This document shows positions 12,006 through 24,161 of a DNA stretch of 64,000 bases, piece after piece. Under the pieces are notes generated by a model that saw only the letters and a list, made by a program, of their open reading frames with translations, made no database searches and had not been told where the DNA came from. The stretch spans positions 62,001-126,000 of the forward strand of contig WPIO01000169.1 in NCBI GenBank assembly GCA_009760855.2, read 5' to 3'. Every line of letters starts with the position of its first letter. Within the stretch, counting starts at the first letter, position 1. Source of the DNA: Cristatella mucedo (Eukaryota; Bryozoa; Phylactolaemata; Cristatellidae). The position numbers and the translations under genes are program-made.

Positions 12006-13814
12006 TATTTTATTCAACGCGAAGAGATTGGCTAAATTTCTGCCTATGCCCATAGGGCGCCATTGAATGGCTAGCTCTTTCCGGAGTATGAGGTCACGGG
12101 GGAGGGGCGCAGAGGCTGCGCTGACGAAGCGCCGGAGAAGCACTGCGCCCTCTGACGTCGTGCTCCGAGTCGGACTCTCCAAGTGGGGAGAACGCTGGGA
12201 TTGCCTCGACACCCGCGGCTGCGAATTTCGCCAAATTTTTATTAATCGATTGTATTATTAAAATTTGTTGTGACGGTGGAGACTTTTCAGTCAATAGAAT
12301 TACAATAACTCACTTTGTAGCATAGGCAGCGTCGTCAGCTGTCGACTTTTCAGTTGTAAGGACGCGCAAATGCGACGCCGCAGCCAATGCCGACGACTTC
12401 CGGATACACCGGGTCGCGATCAAGCTAGTGAACTCTCCTCGGAAAGGCTCCGACTATTGGCCCCGGTCGTGAAAAGAGAGCTTCCAAATTTAGAAAACAG
12501 AAACAGAGCGGATCGCTACTGTGCTGCCAGGCTACAGACGCTAGCGCCAAATGCCCTACGAGCGTCTAGCGTCGGAAAGCAGGCCGACAGCCTAGCGAGA
12601 AACTCCCTCCTCTTACGGGTCGAACCACGTGGTTGCGTCGCGGCCAGTCGCTCGCGTTGCCAGTCGCTCGTGCTGCCCGGTACGCGCTACGTACCAAGTC
12701 GAGGATCTGGACGAGCGCTATGCCGAACTTGACGACCACGGCCTTCGACGAATTGAGCACCGGCCTCGCGCGACTGTCGTAGTCACGGAGCAGGTGCTCC
12801 ACCAGATTCGCTTCATCTGAGCGACGGCACGCAAGAAAGCGACAGCGTACAGAAAGCAGCCGCTCTTCTCTTGGCTCGCTCCAAGGCAGCGACTCGAGAA
12901 GAGGCCGCCGCCGCCGAGTGCTCCGGGGACGCAGCTACTGCGTGCGGCCAGGCGCTCAGGCGGCGGCGGCGGCGGGGGCGACCGCGAGCGAGCTCTCTCA
13001 CCCGCGACGTTCCTGTTGGACGCTCCGAGCGCTGGCCGAAGCGGCACGAGCAGCGACAGGATTGCGACGAGCGCAGCCATGGATAACCAAGAGCGACGAC
13101 GACGCGTTCCCCGCGACGTCGGCGCAGCGGCGGCGGCGGCGGCAGTTGGCGAGCTACAACTGACGCGGTCCTCCCGTCGGCGGGCGCGCAGGGACGCGTG
13201 ACGCGGCTTCGACGGCGGCGGGCCGGCCGAGCGGTCCGAGTCTCAGTCCTCGACGGGCAGCGTCGCCCACCAAGCGCTCCCGCAAGCGTGAAGGAAGTCG
13301 AGGCTGCGCCGCACAAACGCACGCCGGACCGGCGGACCGAGTCCGTAGCGTCGATCTCATAGGCTGTCGGCGCGGCTAATTCCTCCCACCTCTCGCTCGG
13401 CAGGCAATTAAAAGAGAGCGAAAGTGCAGAACCCGGTCGACCGGACGGTGGACTCGTCCACTAAGTCCGGCCGATGTAGGTCGACCTCGCGCGTAGGCGC
13501 ACCTTTGTAAGGTCGGCGTTCGGCGAGCGCTCCGCTTGCATCCGCCCACATCGCTCGCACGATATCGCTGGCTGCAGCGTTGAGAACTAATGTCCTTGGA
13601 CCACCACAAAACCCAGCAGCGCCTCGGAACGGTACCCGTCGCTGCTGACGTCAGAAAAATGTCTGGGTGACCGTGAACGCTGACGCGGGTCTAGAGCGGC
13701 TTGTGTAGGTGTAGCGACAGTTCGCGAAGGTCTGCGCCGACGGTAGCGAAACGCTGCATTAATGAAGAGCGATCATAATTCAACTGCGCTCCCGTGTCAT
13801 CGCAGCGTAGAGCA
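12006..13814. other. Strongly CpG-rich region without recognisable gene
   Basis: CpG is very dense from about 12370 to 13760. Arg/Ala/Pro-rich open frames occur on both strands and overlap each other, as expected from composition. It may be an unrecognised promoter or first-exon region; no splice-linked coding block was found. Confidence 0.4.
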
Positions 13815-14500
13815 GTCTAAAAAATTCAACTAGCTCTTTAGTTCTATCTCGGCTTGATTATTGTAATTCCCTTTTGGCTGGGCTACCAAGGAAAGCAGCT
13901 AGGCCACTGCTGCTGAATATGGCTGCAAGGCTAGTCTTCAAGTCCCAGAGGTTTGAGCACGTGTCCCCTTAGCTAAACGAGCTAGGATGGATGCCGGTTG
14001 AGCAACGGATACAGAGCAAAGTTCTTACGTTGACCCACAAGGCCCGCCACGGCTTGGCTCCTTCGTACCTAGCTGAACTGCTGCACCAGTTTCAGCCTCC
14101 TCGTGCCCTCGGGTCCTGTATGGACAATAAATTAGCTGTTCCATTCCTCCGCTTAAAGACCGTTGGCGAAAGAAGCTTTAGCTCTGCAGGTCCTAGACTG
14201 TGGAACTCGCTTCCACAATTCTTATGCAACGACAACTACTCTCCTGCTACCGACTATGGCACATCTTTTTCAGCGGTCCTGAACTGCTACTTCTATGCTA
14301 CTCACTACCTCAACTGCTCTTTTGACTCTGCTTTGCTTCCCCCTTTCTCTTTGTTGCGTGAGACGAAGTCTGTTGGCTACCGAATACGTACCAAAAGCCG
14401 CTTAGGCTGTGAGTGCGCTATACAAACCCTCCTGCGTAACACCCACATGGTCTTTATGACTTTGTGGAGTTACAGACGGAGATACATTACATTACTTGAC
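13815..14500 (+). mobile_element. LINE family B, 3' fragment
   Basis: Encodes SLLAGLPRKA, then [30 protein letters not shown] and the family 3' end (ACTTTGTGGAGTTACAGACG) with an ACATT tail. Confidence 0.88.
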
Positions 14501-15230
14501 AGCAGTGGCGAGTTACAGGTGTCCGGCATCAGCCATAGGGCTGCACAGCGAGTCTTGTATGAAGCCAGGACTGAGGACCACTGTACTTTCTGGCGAGGTC
14601 GAGGTCGAGAACCCAACTGCCTGAACATCTTGACTTAACGTAATGTAAAAAGAACTTATAATCGCACTTGTTCTTCACGATTTTTGCTGGGTCCGCGTGA
14701 ATTGCTCATTGTGTAAGTATGCGAGCTGCAATTGCATGTTATCGCAAAGATGTCGACATTCTTCGTGCACAGTTCATTTGAAATGCCTAGGAATAAATTT
14801 AGTTCTCGCGATGCGTGCTACAGAAATCTAGCCGGAGTATTTTTAAAGTAATTTCTCTAAAAATAGACACACTTGACTCTGGAGGAGCATATTTAATTAT
14901 CGAGCCAAAGGTCGTTTTGGAATGGGACGCCCGGATTCCGTGAAGCATCAGCAGAAGTTGATGGCTTTGCCTATTTGAAGTGTGATAAAATCCAGTCTCT
15001 TATGATACAACGTTTGTCCATAAATTTAGGTTACTCTTGTCCGCATTTAATGTAAGAATGTCGTCTGCTAAGTGTTAATGTCGGATATTGAAGCTGCAAG
15101 CTGCATCGTGGTACAGTTTTAGATATTTGAAGACTAAGATATTTTTAAAGCCCGATTAGAGGTTTGAGGCTTATGATTTAAGGTGAGGCTGAGTATCATC
15201 TGCTATGGGATGAAAGAAAAGATTTTGCCT

Positions 15231-15445
15231 TGCGACCATGTATCGGCCATATTGCGACCATGTATCGGCCATATTGTGACCATGTATCGGCCATATTGCG
15301 ACCATGTATCGGCCATATTGTGACCATGTATCGGCCATATTGCGACCATGTATCGGCCATATTGCGACCATGTATCGGCCATATTGTGACCATGTATCGG
15401 CCATATTGTGACCATGTATCGGCCATATTGCGACCATGTATCGGC
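15231..15445. repeat. 22-bp tandem array, 10 copies differing at one CpG
   Basis: The unit is ACCATGTATCGGCCATATTG plus YG. The ten copies read C,C,T,C,T,C,C,T,T,C at one position and are otherwise identical. Because 22 is not a multiple of three, several frames on both strands stay open by chance. Confidence 0.95.
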
Positions 15446-15651
15446 AAGAGGAAGAACATGGATTGTGAAAATGCAGTGACCTAGAAAACAACCCAGTGGT
15501 TCAACCTCATTCTTTAACGCCCCTCGTATACTATAACGTCTTTGAGATCTACCCTATCTCTCAAATCTCTTATTGCTATAGGACCTAAAATACAGCAGTG
15601 GTATGTCCACAATATCCAGGCGATATCGAGGAGGTATATGCACACGCATAA

Positions 15652-17055
15652 ATGCTATCTCTATTGAGTGGACAGCTCTTAAGCACGATTGTAATTTACG
15701 TCACTGCCCTAGCTCTGCTAGATCTGTCTGCTGCCTTTGACACCATTGATCACGAAGTTCTGCTTGAACGATTGAGAACAACGATCGGTCTGGCAGACGA
15801 AGCACTGGCGTGTTTTAAATCATACTTGTCTGATCGTGTTCAATCCGTGTCGTGTGGGGTCAGGTCTCAGACATGAGAAGGGTCACCTGTGGAGTCCCTC
15901 AAGGGTCTGTACTCGGTCCCTTGCTGTTCTCCATTTATACGCAACCTCTGGGAAACGTGATTAAGGCCCATGGAATAGGATATCACTTCTATGCTGACGA
16001 TACTCAGTTGTATTTGTCATTTAAACCGTCGGAATCTGCTGCAGCAACTGAGAAACTGAATGCTTGCCTTGCCGATATTCGATCCTGGATGTCGGAAAAC
16101 TTCCTGAAATTAAATGACGATAAAACCGAACTGCTTCTCATAGGACACCCTAAGCGTGTGGCTGGATTAAAAGGCTTTGCTGTTCTAATAGGTGATGCTA
16201 TTGTGCGACCTTCACAACGTGCTCGTAATCTAGGTGTCGTGTTCGACAGCTGCCTCAATTTCAAAAGCTTCATTCAGAAGACTGCCTCTACAGCTAGCCA
16301 TCACATCCGATCCCTATCCAAGATTAGAAGCTGTCTCCCACAGTGGCTTGTAAAAAATTTAACTAGCTCTTTAGTTCTGTCTCGGCTTGATTATTGTAAT
16401 TCCCTTTTGGCTGGGCTACCAAAGAAAGCTATTATGCAACTACAGCGGACTATGAATATGGCTGCAAAGCTGGTCTTCAAGTCCCAGCGGTTTGAGCACG
16501 TGTCACCTTCGCTGAAAGAGCTAGGATGGTTGCCGGTTGAGCAAAGGAGCAAACAATACATACAGAGCAAAGTTCTTACGCTGACCCACAAACCCCGCCA
16601 CGGCTTGGCTCCTTCGTACCTAGCTGAACTGCTGCATCAGTTTCAGCCTGTTCGCGCCCTCAGGTCCTGTGTGGACAATAAATTAGCTGTCCCATTCCTC
16701 CGCTTAAAGACAGTTGGCGAAAGAAGCTTTAGCTCTGCAGGTCCTAGACTGTGGAACTCGCTTCCACAATTCTTACGCAACGACATCTACTCTCCAACTG
16801 CCGACTATGGCACATCTTTTTCAGCGGTCCTGAACTGCTACTTCTATGCTACTCACTACCTCAACTGCTCTCTTGACTCTGCTTTGCTTCCCCCTTTCTC
16901 TTTGTTGCGTGAGACGAAGTCTGTTGGCTCAATGCGTACCGAAAGCCGCTTAGGCTGTGAGTGCGCTATACAAAACTGTCCTGCGTAACACCCACATGGT
17001 CTTTATGACTTTGTGGAGTTACTGACGGAGATACATGACATGACATGACATGACT
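15652..17055 (+). mobile_element. LINE family B, longest copy (L2-like, 5' truncated)
   Basis: It starts inside the reverse transcriptase ([20 protein letters not shown]). A frameshift near 15850-15876 separates it from the main open frame 15852-16988, which has [75 protein letters not shown] and the C-terminal [10 protein letters not shown]. The 3' end is a (ACATG)n tail at about 17031-17055. At the protein level it is related to family A but differs in nucleotide sequence and tail. Confidence 0.92.
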
Positions 17056-19032
17056 TCACACGTGTGTCGCTGGAGTAGGGAAATTGATCGGAAGTCATTT
17101 AAATTGTCCTGAACCGTGAAGTCTTACAAATAAGTGGCCTAACTATAGCCTCCTAAAGGGGTGCAGAGATCGAACTTAGGTTTGCGGTTTTAATTCTAGC
17201 ATATCTGGAGGGCCAGCTAATGCAAGCGACTTACGAGAATACGATTTCCAATGGGTCTATACGTAGATGATTGTGCATAGTCTATACGTCTAATTGTCTT
17301 CATAGATGTGGAGATTGACTTAGAGATGGGAATGTTATATAGTGTGATCTAATGCGGTTGGAGAAACAGAGTAGTAGTTGATGGAGAAGTGCCCAAACTA
17401 TGTGAGCGATCTAAGCGGTGCCAAATCGCTTCAGCGCGGTTCGTCGGTTTCGCTTTCACATTTGCTGGTGTATTCCATCAGGTGACTTTTGCAATGAGTT
17501 ACTAGACAGTATGGTCACATTCGCGCTCGCAATCGTTTCTTAGTACTCTTGGATTTTGTCTCCGTTCAAGCCGGTTGCCTAGTTTCTCGCTGCTGGCGAA
17601 CGAGCTGATAAAGCGATGTTCTTGATTCAGGCATGCATAGTCTACTCCATGTGCCTGAAAGCATTACTTTGATAGCGCGTGAGCTGCCCCTGCTTTTATG
17701 TCGTGTCAATGGCTAACGGCGTTTGACGTTCATACGAAGCGACCCCGTGAGTGGTATCTGACAGCTTGTTGGCCGCACGGCAATGTACTTCTGTCATTAA
17801 CGCCAGAGCAGCAACTACTCATCCGGAGGGAAAATTAGCATGTAGCTAAGTGATTTCGTTAAAACGAGCCCAGCTGACGACCCATTCTTAAGTTGCACAA
17901 ACTTGGCGAGCCATGCCGGAAATGAAACCAGACGTGGGTTTACCGGTAGAGCGACTTCGCCGAGCGCCAATCGGCTCTCCGTCCTTCGTCAATCATCGTC
18001 CATCAATACCGCTTTCACGCTTGAGGCAACGCGTGTAATTAGGACTAGCGTACGGACGGAGCCCCGCGTATTTCCCGCGACTCCTGTGCGTTCGGCTTTT
18101 GTACTCAATTTCAGCTGTGCACGCCTTTTCGTGCTACGAAGCGTGTGTGTTGTATACTTGTCGTCACGAGACACGCGCACGCACGCGTCTTGTCGAGCAG
18201 GAGCCTTTTTGCCAAGCGGAAACAATTAGCACCGCAGCAGCAGCAGGATGCACCTGTAAAATGAACGCAGCTACGCCGCTGCTGCTCGCATCTACCTCAC
18301 CTCGCGTATGAATCTCATTTGCACACCTGCGTTTGCACAGCTGCATGTACACAACTTGCACGCTCGCACCTGCACGTGGCTCTGAAATCTGCAGCATTGA
18401 AGCAGCACAAGACGCCAAGGAAGGCCTCTGCCAGAAAGCCTTCCACGTGCGATAAGCCCGAAACAAACGATCCACTCGATCTGTTTAAATTTATCCGTCT
18501 AAAAGCTCCCCTACTCGCTTTTATTAGGGCTTCAATCATTATCCGCGATAAAAAGTGATTAAAATACGTGCTGCAGCTGCTTCAGAGCCCGAATGCGAGA
18601 ATAGCGCATCACGACGTCACGACCGCACTCTTTACATACGATAGCGCTCCGTATGACAGAGGGCTGAATGAATCTTAGCGGTATTAGAGAAATGCAAAAT
18701 ACGTGCTCTGACGGGCGAGGTTCCGTCGGCCTTGATTTTGTACTAAACTTTAATGTTTGATTCGCTTCGATTCCCAGCTTGGTCAAAGTCGCTGTGCTAG
18801 CCCTGTTGTTTGTGCACACCGACTGCGTATTCATGCACGCCTACGTGCGGCTCAGTCAATCAGTATTGATCGTTTGCAAGCACTAAGCTTGCGTTCGAAA
18901 CTGAATTGTCTGTACTGTTAGTCGCTGTCGGCGCGAAAGCGCTGCCTGAAGGCACGATGATGTCGCAATGCAATGTCATGATACAACGTCGTGAGTCGGA
19001 AGGTGGTGAGCTCGAGAGGTGCTGGACAGATG
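17056..19032. other. No feature recognised
   Basis: Unique-looking sequence between LINE B copies; modestly CpG-rich at 17900-18250. No supported coding frame. Confidence 0.4.
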
Positions 19033-19344
19033 GGAAATAGGGAACGATGAGGCTGAAATTAGTGAAGCAGTTCAGCTAGGTATGGAGGAGCCGAGCCGTG
19101 GCGGGCCTTGTTGGTCAACGTAAGAACTTTGCTCTGTATCCGTTGCTCAACCGGCATCCATCCTGGCTCTTTTAGCAAAGGGGGCACGTGGTCAAACCTC
19201 TGGGACTTGAAGACTAGCCTTGCAGCCATATTCATAGCCATTTGTAGTGGTCTAGTTGCCTTTTTTGGTAGCCCAGCCAAAAGGGAATCGCAGTAAGCAA
19301 GCCGAGACAGAACTAAGGAGCTAGTTAAATTTTGTGCAAGTCAC
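19033..19344 (-). mobile_element. LINE family B fragment
   Basis: The minus strand encodes AGLPKKATRPLQMAMNMAAR and [20 protein letters not shown]. Confidence 0.85.
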
Positions 19345-19364
19345 TGTGGAAGACAGCTCCTTAT

Positions 19365-19398
<34 letters not shown>

Positions 19399-19452
19399 TT
19401 GCACTTGATAAAGCGCCCTCGGAGAACTAAATCTCTTTCTAGGCGCTTTACA
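19345..19452 (-). mobile_element. LINE family A, 3' tip with (AAT)n
   Basis: An (ATAATA)n run (about 19363-19397) precedes the family hairpin in minus orientation. It abuts a LINE B fragment. Confidence 0.78.
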
Positions 19453-20261
19453 ACGAGCGTCGCAGGACTTTGACGAAGCTGCTAGCTGAGACTGCTAGCC
19501 GTGGCGTGACGCTCCGGACACGGCAGGACTCATTTGGACGGACGGGCCGAACTTCGAACCCACCGGATACCGGGCTGCAGCTCGTAGCCATTACATTTGG
19601 CGTGTGATCACTTCGCCGATCGTCGTGCACTTTCGTCCAAGGCGCGACGCATAGATGAACTCTGACCTTTGCTGAGAGTCGAGCCCTCCGATCGTCAGAG
19701 CTTTGCTGGGAATAAACACCAGCTAGCCGGTAGTGGACGATTGTGCTGCAAATGGATTTCCTTTCCATCTAGTATTATTTAGTATTTTCCACTTTTCCTT
19801 TCCATTTAGTACCCACACCACGCGGCGCGACCTTGGGATTGTAGTCGGCATATTGAAACGCTCCGTTTTCTGGGATAGAATTTAGTTCCGGAGCCTTCGT
19901 AATGGACCCCGGCGGAACTTGAGAGAGGACTTTGAAGTTGTGTCGCCGGACACTGCACTAAAATCTGGGGACCCCAAGGAGGCGCGAGAGTTTTGCAGGA
20001 GCCCCGAAGGAAAAGACTGCGCTGCTATCAGACCGGTAGTGGCGTGTCGACGTTTTCACTTTACATTTTCATCTGCATCCGGTTAAACTCTTCTCGCTTG
20101 CTTGTCGCGATACCTTCGTGGCTACGTTAGGCGCCTACGGCTGGTTGAAACTACGCAGCGTGGCTTGTTTGGCGTGAACGGGGCAAATACCGGGGCATTA
20201 CACTAACTCTCACCGACCGGCCCAGGCTCTCCGACGAAGAGAGTACGGACTACAAAGTTAT

Positions 20262-20705
20262 GCCGCCCACTTTTAGGTCTCTTCATCCTCTTGCGCCAGC
20301 GGGTGCCTGTCCGAACTATATATATATATATATAATATATATACCTATCCGAACTACTTCCCAAAAAGGCTAGGCATCGTACCAGCCGCTCTTCAGACTC
20401 GAGTCTTTCAGCTGTGCCTCGAACCAACCTCAATTTCATTGGAGACTGTGATTTTAACTCGTCTGCTCCCAAAGCCTGAAACTCACTCCAGAATGGTGTA
20501 ACGACATTCAATGCCTTAACGACATTTAAATATAAGCAACAAAATCTATGTTTTCCTTACAGCACTTGCTGGGTCGATGTGGATTACTTACGCACACTAA
20601 CAGTGTGTATACTACTGATAACCAATTGTGCTTCCTTTGAAGCATAAGTGAAGTACCCGGAAATAGATTTACCCGTCTCCTTGTGCTATTCAATTTCTTA
20701 TTACT
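20262..20705 (+). mobile_element. LINE family A, 3' fragment, with AT microsatellite inside
   Basis: Diverged LINE A C-terminal block and 3' UTR. A TA run at about 20317-20342 is flanked by a short duplication of CC(T)G/ATCCGAACTA. Confidence 0.72.
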
Positions 20706-21037
20706 AGTACGATTACTTCCGTGGTTATGCCACTGAGATTTGAACTCGTAAAAATAATACCGAGATTTTGGTACCTCTGCATATCAAACAACTTTATCTG
20801 CTTATAACCACGTTGCGTTTACTAAATTAGTATGTATTTGAAAAAAATGAATTTGACTTCCTAGTTCAAATCGCTATACTAACTAGTTTATTGAATTACA
20901 AATGCACGCCGCCGGTGCGACACGCTCTGATAGGGTATCTGCTGAAATTGCATATCACGTCCTCAGAATGCCAACTGAATTTAAGGACGACGTGACTTTA
21001 TGGGCGAGACAATACCGCGCATGAACACAATAAGCCA

Positions 21038-21150
21038 CAGTTGCAGGACGACCTGAGATCGTGGGCTCGAGCCCTGGGGCGCATGTAAAGCGCCCGGATA
21101 GAGATTACGCCATCTTACGGCATTTTCCTGTGGATTGTATATTTTCTAAG
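21038..21150 (+). mobile_element. tRNA-derived SINE D, head truncated
   Basis: GATCGTGGGCTCGAGCCCTG and a decayed 3' hairpin (AAAGCGCCCGGATAGAGATT). Confidence 0.72.
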
Positions 21151-22927
21151 CTGCGTCTTTAGGGCAGTCGAGGAGATTGAGCAGTCTGAAACGATCACCG
21201 CAGGACGGATGGAAAGGAGCTGCGAGCTATCAGGAGCTATCAGGAGCTATCAGGAGCGTTCGCATACCTGCTCACACTCTCCGGCATCTTCCAGCACCCG
21301 ATTTGCTTTCGGTGCGAATACGGTGGCCATCGCCATTTTTTAATAATTGCGCGTTCGCAACGGTTGCTCTGCGGCGGTTGCTCTGCGGTTTTGCTCCCTC
21401 CTTTTTTTCTGCGAACTAATCGAGTAGCTCTCAATTTTGGGATCGCTGTAGATACTTTGCGAGGCAGGAATCGAGCCTCAGGCTCGTCCCTCTCTTCAGC
21501 CAAGCGATGGTCTGGCGTCCAGAGATGTGAAGCCGAAAGTTGGACACGCCTCGTCTTGGACATTATAATAGTAGGCTCATTGTATGAACCCGCTCTGAGG
21601 ACGGTCACAAGTTAAGGAGACAGCCGTGAACCTCTGGTTAGTAGTTTTTGGACCTCTTGTTTATGGCTGCCACGGTAAACGGTTTTTTGAATCCAGATGA
21701 TTAAGAACCGCACGAATCGCAGTCTCTAGGGTAGCTGAAAGCGTTCAGCTTTCGATATTTGTTCAGTCGTCAGCCAGTCACTGAGCTGTGAAAATGTAGC
21801 GTTCGCCATGTCGACTACAGATCGAAGCTGCGACATAGCATGCGATCGTATTTCCATCTGACTGCTGATTTTTTTGTCGCGCCACAGACGGCTGAGACTC
21901 CGTGAGCCGGAGCTGTTTGTACAACTCCGCTAGCCGCGCTTGAGGTGCTCGTTCAACGGGCACACCATCCGCGCGGCAGTGAGCTCTAGCAACCACTCGC
22001 CCGGAGCGCTGGCTGCGAGCGTTCGCGCGAAAGGCTTTAGCGTCTGCACGCGCTTGTAGCTTCGGACGGAAATTCAGAGCATTCGCAGAAGCGTCCGAAG
22101 AGCAGCTAATTGGCTGGGCTGTCAGAAAAAAAACGATCTCCTGAGTGCGAAACTAAACTGCCGCCGACTGAGCGCCCGCTCCGCACGGCTTCGCGACCTT
22201 GCCTCAGCAGGCGGGCGGCAGCAGCGGCAGGCGGCAGCAGCGGCAGCAGCTGGGGGCGTGGACGGCAGTTGCTAGGCTACGACGACCCGATCGGAGCTTC
22301 CGGCTCGAACAGAAATCACTCGACCGGCTAGCCAGTTCAGAGCGGGGGCGTATCGCTCTTGAAGGCTGACGTTGGAGGCGGGGCGGGGTATGGCCGACCT
22401 GGCAGCTAGCGCCCGGCGTTCGATCGCGGGGTCGAAGCTGCGGTGACTTCCGGGTCCTTCGAGAGACAGCATGGACAGCTCGCAGAGACGACCGGCTGGC
22501 GCAAAGGGAGAGAGGGCGGGGCGGCCGGCCACCTAGGAGTGCTGGCAGTGCTGGCAGTGCTGCCGGCTCCGGCTAGAGGGAAGCCACGGTCACCCGCCCC
22601 AAAAGGTAAACTGGTCTCTACAAACTTGCGTGAGATTGAAGTTTGTGGACATTCAGCTTCAGACACATTTTTTCCATAATTTTTATCCAGCTCTACATTG
22701 TTGGGCATTTCTCCATCAAAACACGCTCACCGTCCGGCACTTTAATTTTTGCCATCACGAAATCGCCCCACCCCCCCCTTAAAGTTCACCGCCCGAGGCC
22801 AGCGAGAGCGCCTAGAAAAAGCGTAGAGCGCGCAATGCGGGCGGTCAAGGTTACCACGGCTGCTACCTATTAACCGCCGTGCTCTGAGCTCAGCCCTTCT
22901 TTCGGGGTAACCCACCGAATGTAATCT
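21151..22927. other. No gene seen; CpG-rich from ~21930 to 22600
   Basis: Contains three GGAGCTATCA units at about 21224-21255 and GGCAGCAGC-rich sequence at 22205-22250. No conserved protein block. Confidence 0.35.
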
Positions 22928-23025
22928 CTCAAGCGCCTAGAAAGAGATTGAGTTCTCAGAGGGCGCTTTATCAAGGGCATTATTATTGTTATTATTATTG
23001 TTATTATTATTATTATTAAGAAAAC
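22928..23025 (+). mobile_element. LINE family A, 3' tip
   Basis: Complete 3' hairpin (AAGCGCCTAGAAAGAGATTG to GAGGGCGCTT) followed by an ATT/GTT tail. Confidence 0.8.
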
Positions 23026-24130
23026 TTTTGCTGGCGATCTCTCGCACAATCTTCTGCAGATCGGCTTTCGGACGTTTTCATTGTCAACGCGGCGCCTCAA
23101 AGCTCACATGCTGGTTGATATCGCGAAGAGACACTATTATGGAGGCCAATACCTTCGGGCTGCTTCAGGTCTACGTCGTCTGCAGCGGCTGCTTTTCGTA
23201 GTGACAAATGCCAGCTAAACTGGAACCCACTATCTTTGAAAACTGGCATCTCATTTACGAACTTCCTTTCTCACTCGAACGCAGAAAGTACGAAAGGAGC
23301 TTAGTAATCCAAAGTGCGAAAAGTACGTAAAATACGAAAGGAACATCGTAATGCGGGTCCTCGCGGACCTTGTATACGGTTACTAAGCATCGAATCGGTA
23401 TCGATTAGTTTCCGGTGTGAATTTCGGCTGTGCAGTCGATGAGTGACAGACTGTACATAGTACCAGCTACCGTCATTAGCGATCAAATCGCACCCAAGCT
23501 TAGACGACGCCATCTACATTCTCGGCTGCAGGCAAAACTGGCTTCAACTTCTCGCTTTCTCTCACTCGTGGCAAACGCAACGCAGAAACGCGAGAGAAGC
23601 GTGCGATTCGCCGTCGCCCCTTTGAGAGCTCCTCGAATGACCCGGACGCCCGCCGCCTCCGACCATTCGAGAACGAAGCGGTACTAGGCGCTGCAAGGCT
23701 TGCCGGAAGTCGGGTGCACAATGTCTGCGCTGCCCCCGGGTCTCCGCTGTGACCGAAAGACGCTACGTAGCACAGCCAGCACACACCTGGCAGCTTGAGG
23801 GGAGAGAGAGAGAGAGAGGGTGGCATATCTGAAAGAAGGCTAAACTTTGGCCTCAGTCGACTGTATTAAGATTGGTGCATTGCTCCCTTTGAAATATTTC
23901 ATGAGACGGTCCGTACTTTTTCACGTGTATGCCAGGGCTTATAAGAGTGCCGACTCATCGTCAGGTTGTTCGTCAAGTCTTCGATCAGCTAGTGCTCATG
24001 AGTGCTAGGAGGTGCGGCTATTCGGACAATACGCCTGCCACTGCCACGGTCGGAGTCGTGCAATGCGCCAATCGTCCGTATGACGTACGGCCAAGGCGCT
24101 CAAGTTTCGCGCGGAGAAGAGAGAGACTAC

Positions 24131-24161
<31 letters not shown>

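Noticed and set aside
12813-13322. Arg/Pro/Ala-rich 169-residue frame on the minus strand
   Set aside because: Overlapping open frames in several phases are expected in CpG-rich DNA; no domain, no conserved splice partner.
15231-15445. CRISPR array
   Set aside because: Direct repeats are contiguous without unique spacers, and the DNA is eukaryotic.
15171-15491. Long repetitive open frames (IWPIHGHNMADTWSQYGRY type) on both strands
   Set aside because: They are the 22-bp array read in rotating frames; every frame of a stop-free unit stays open. No start context or homology.
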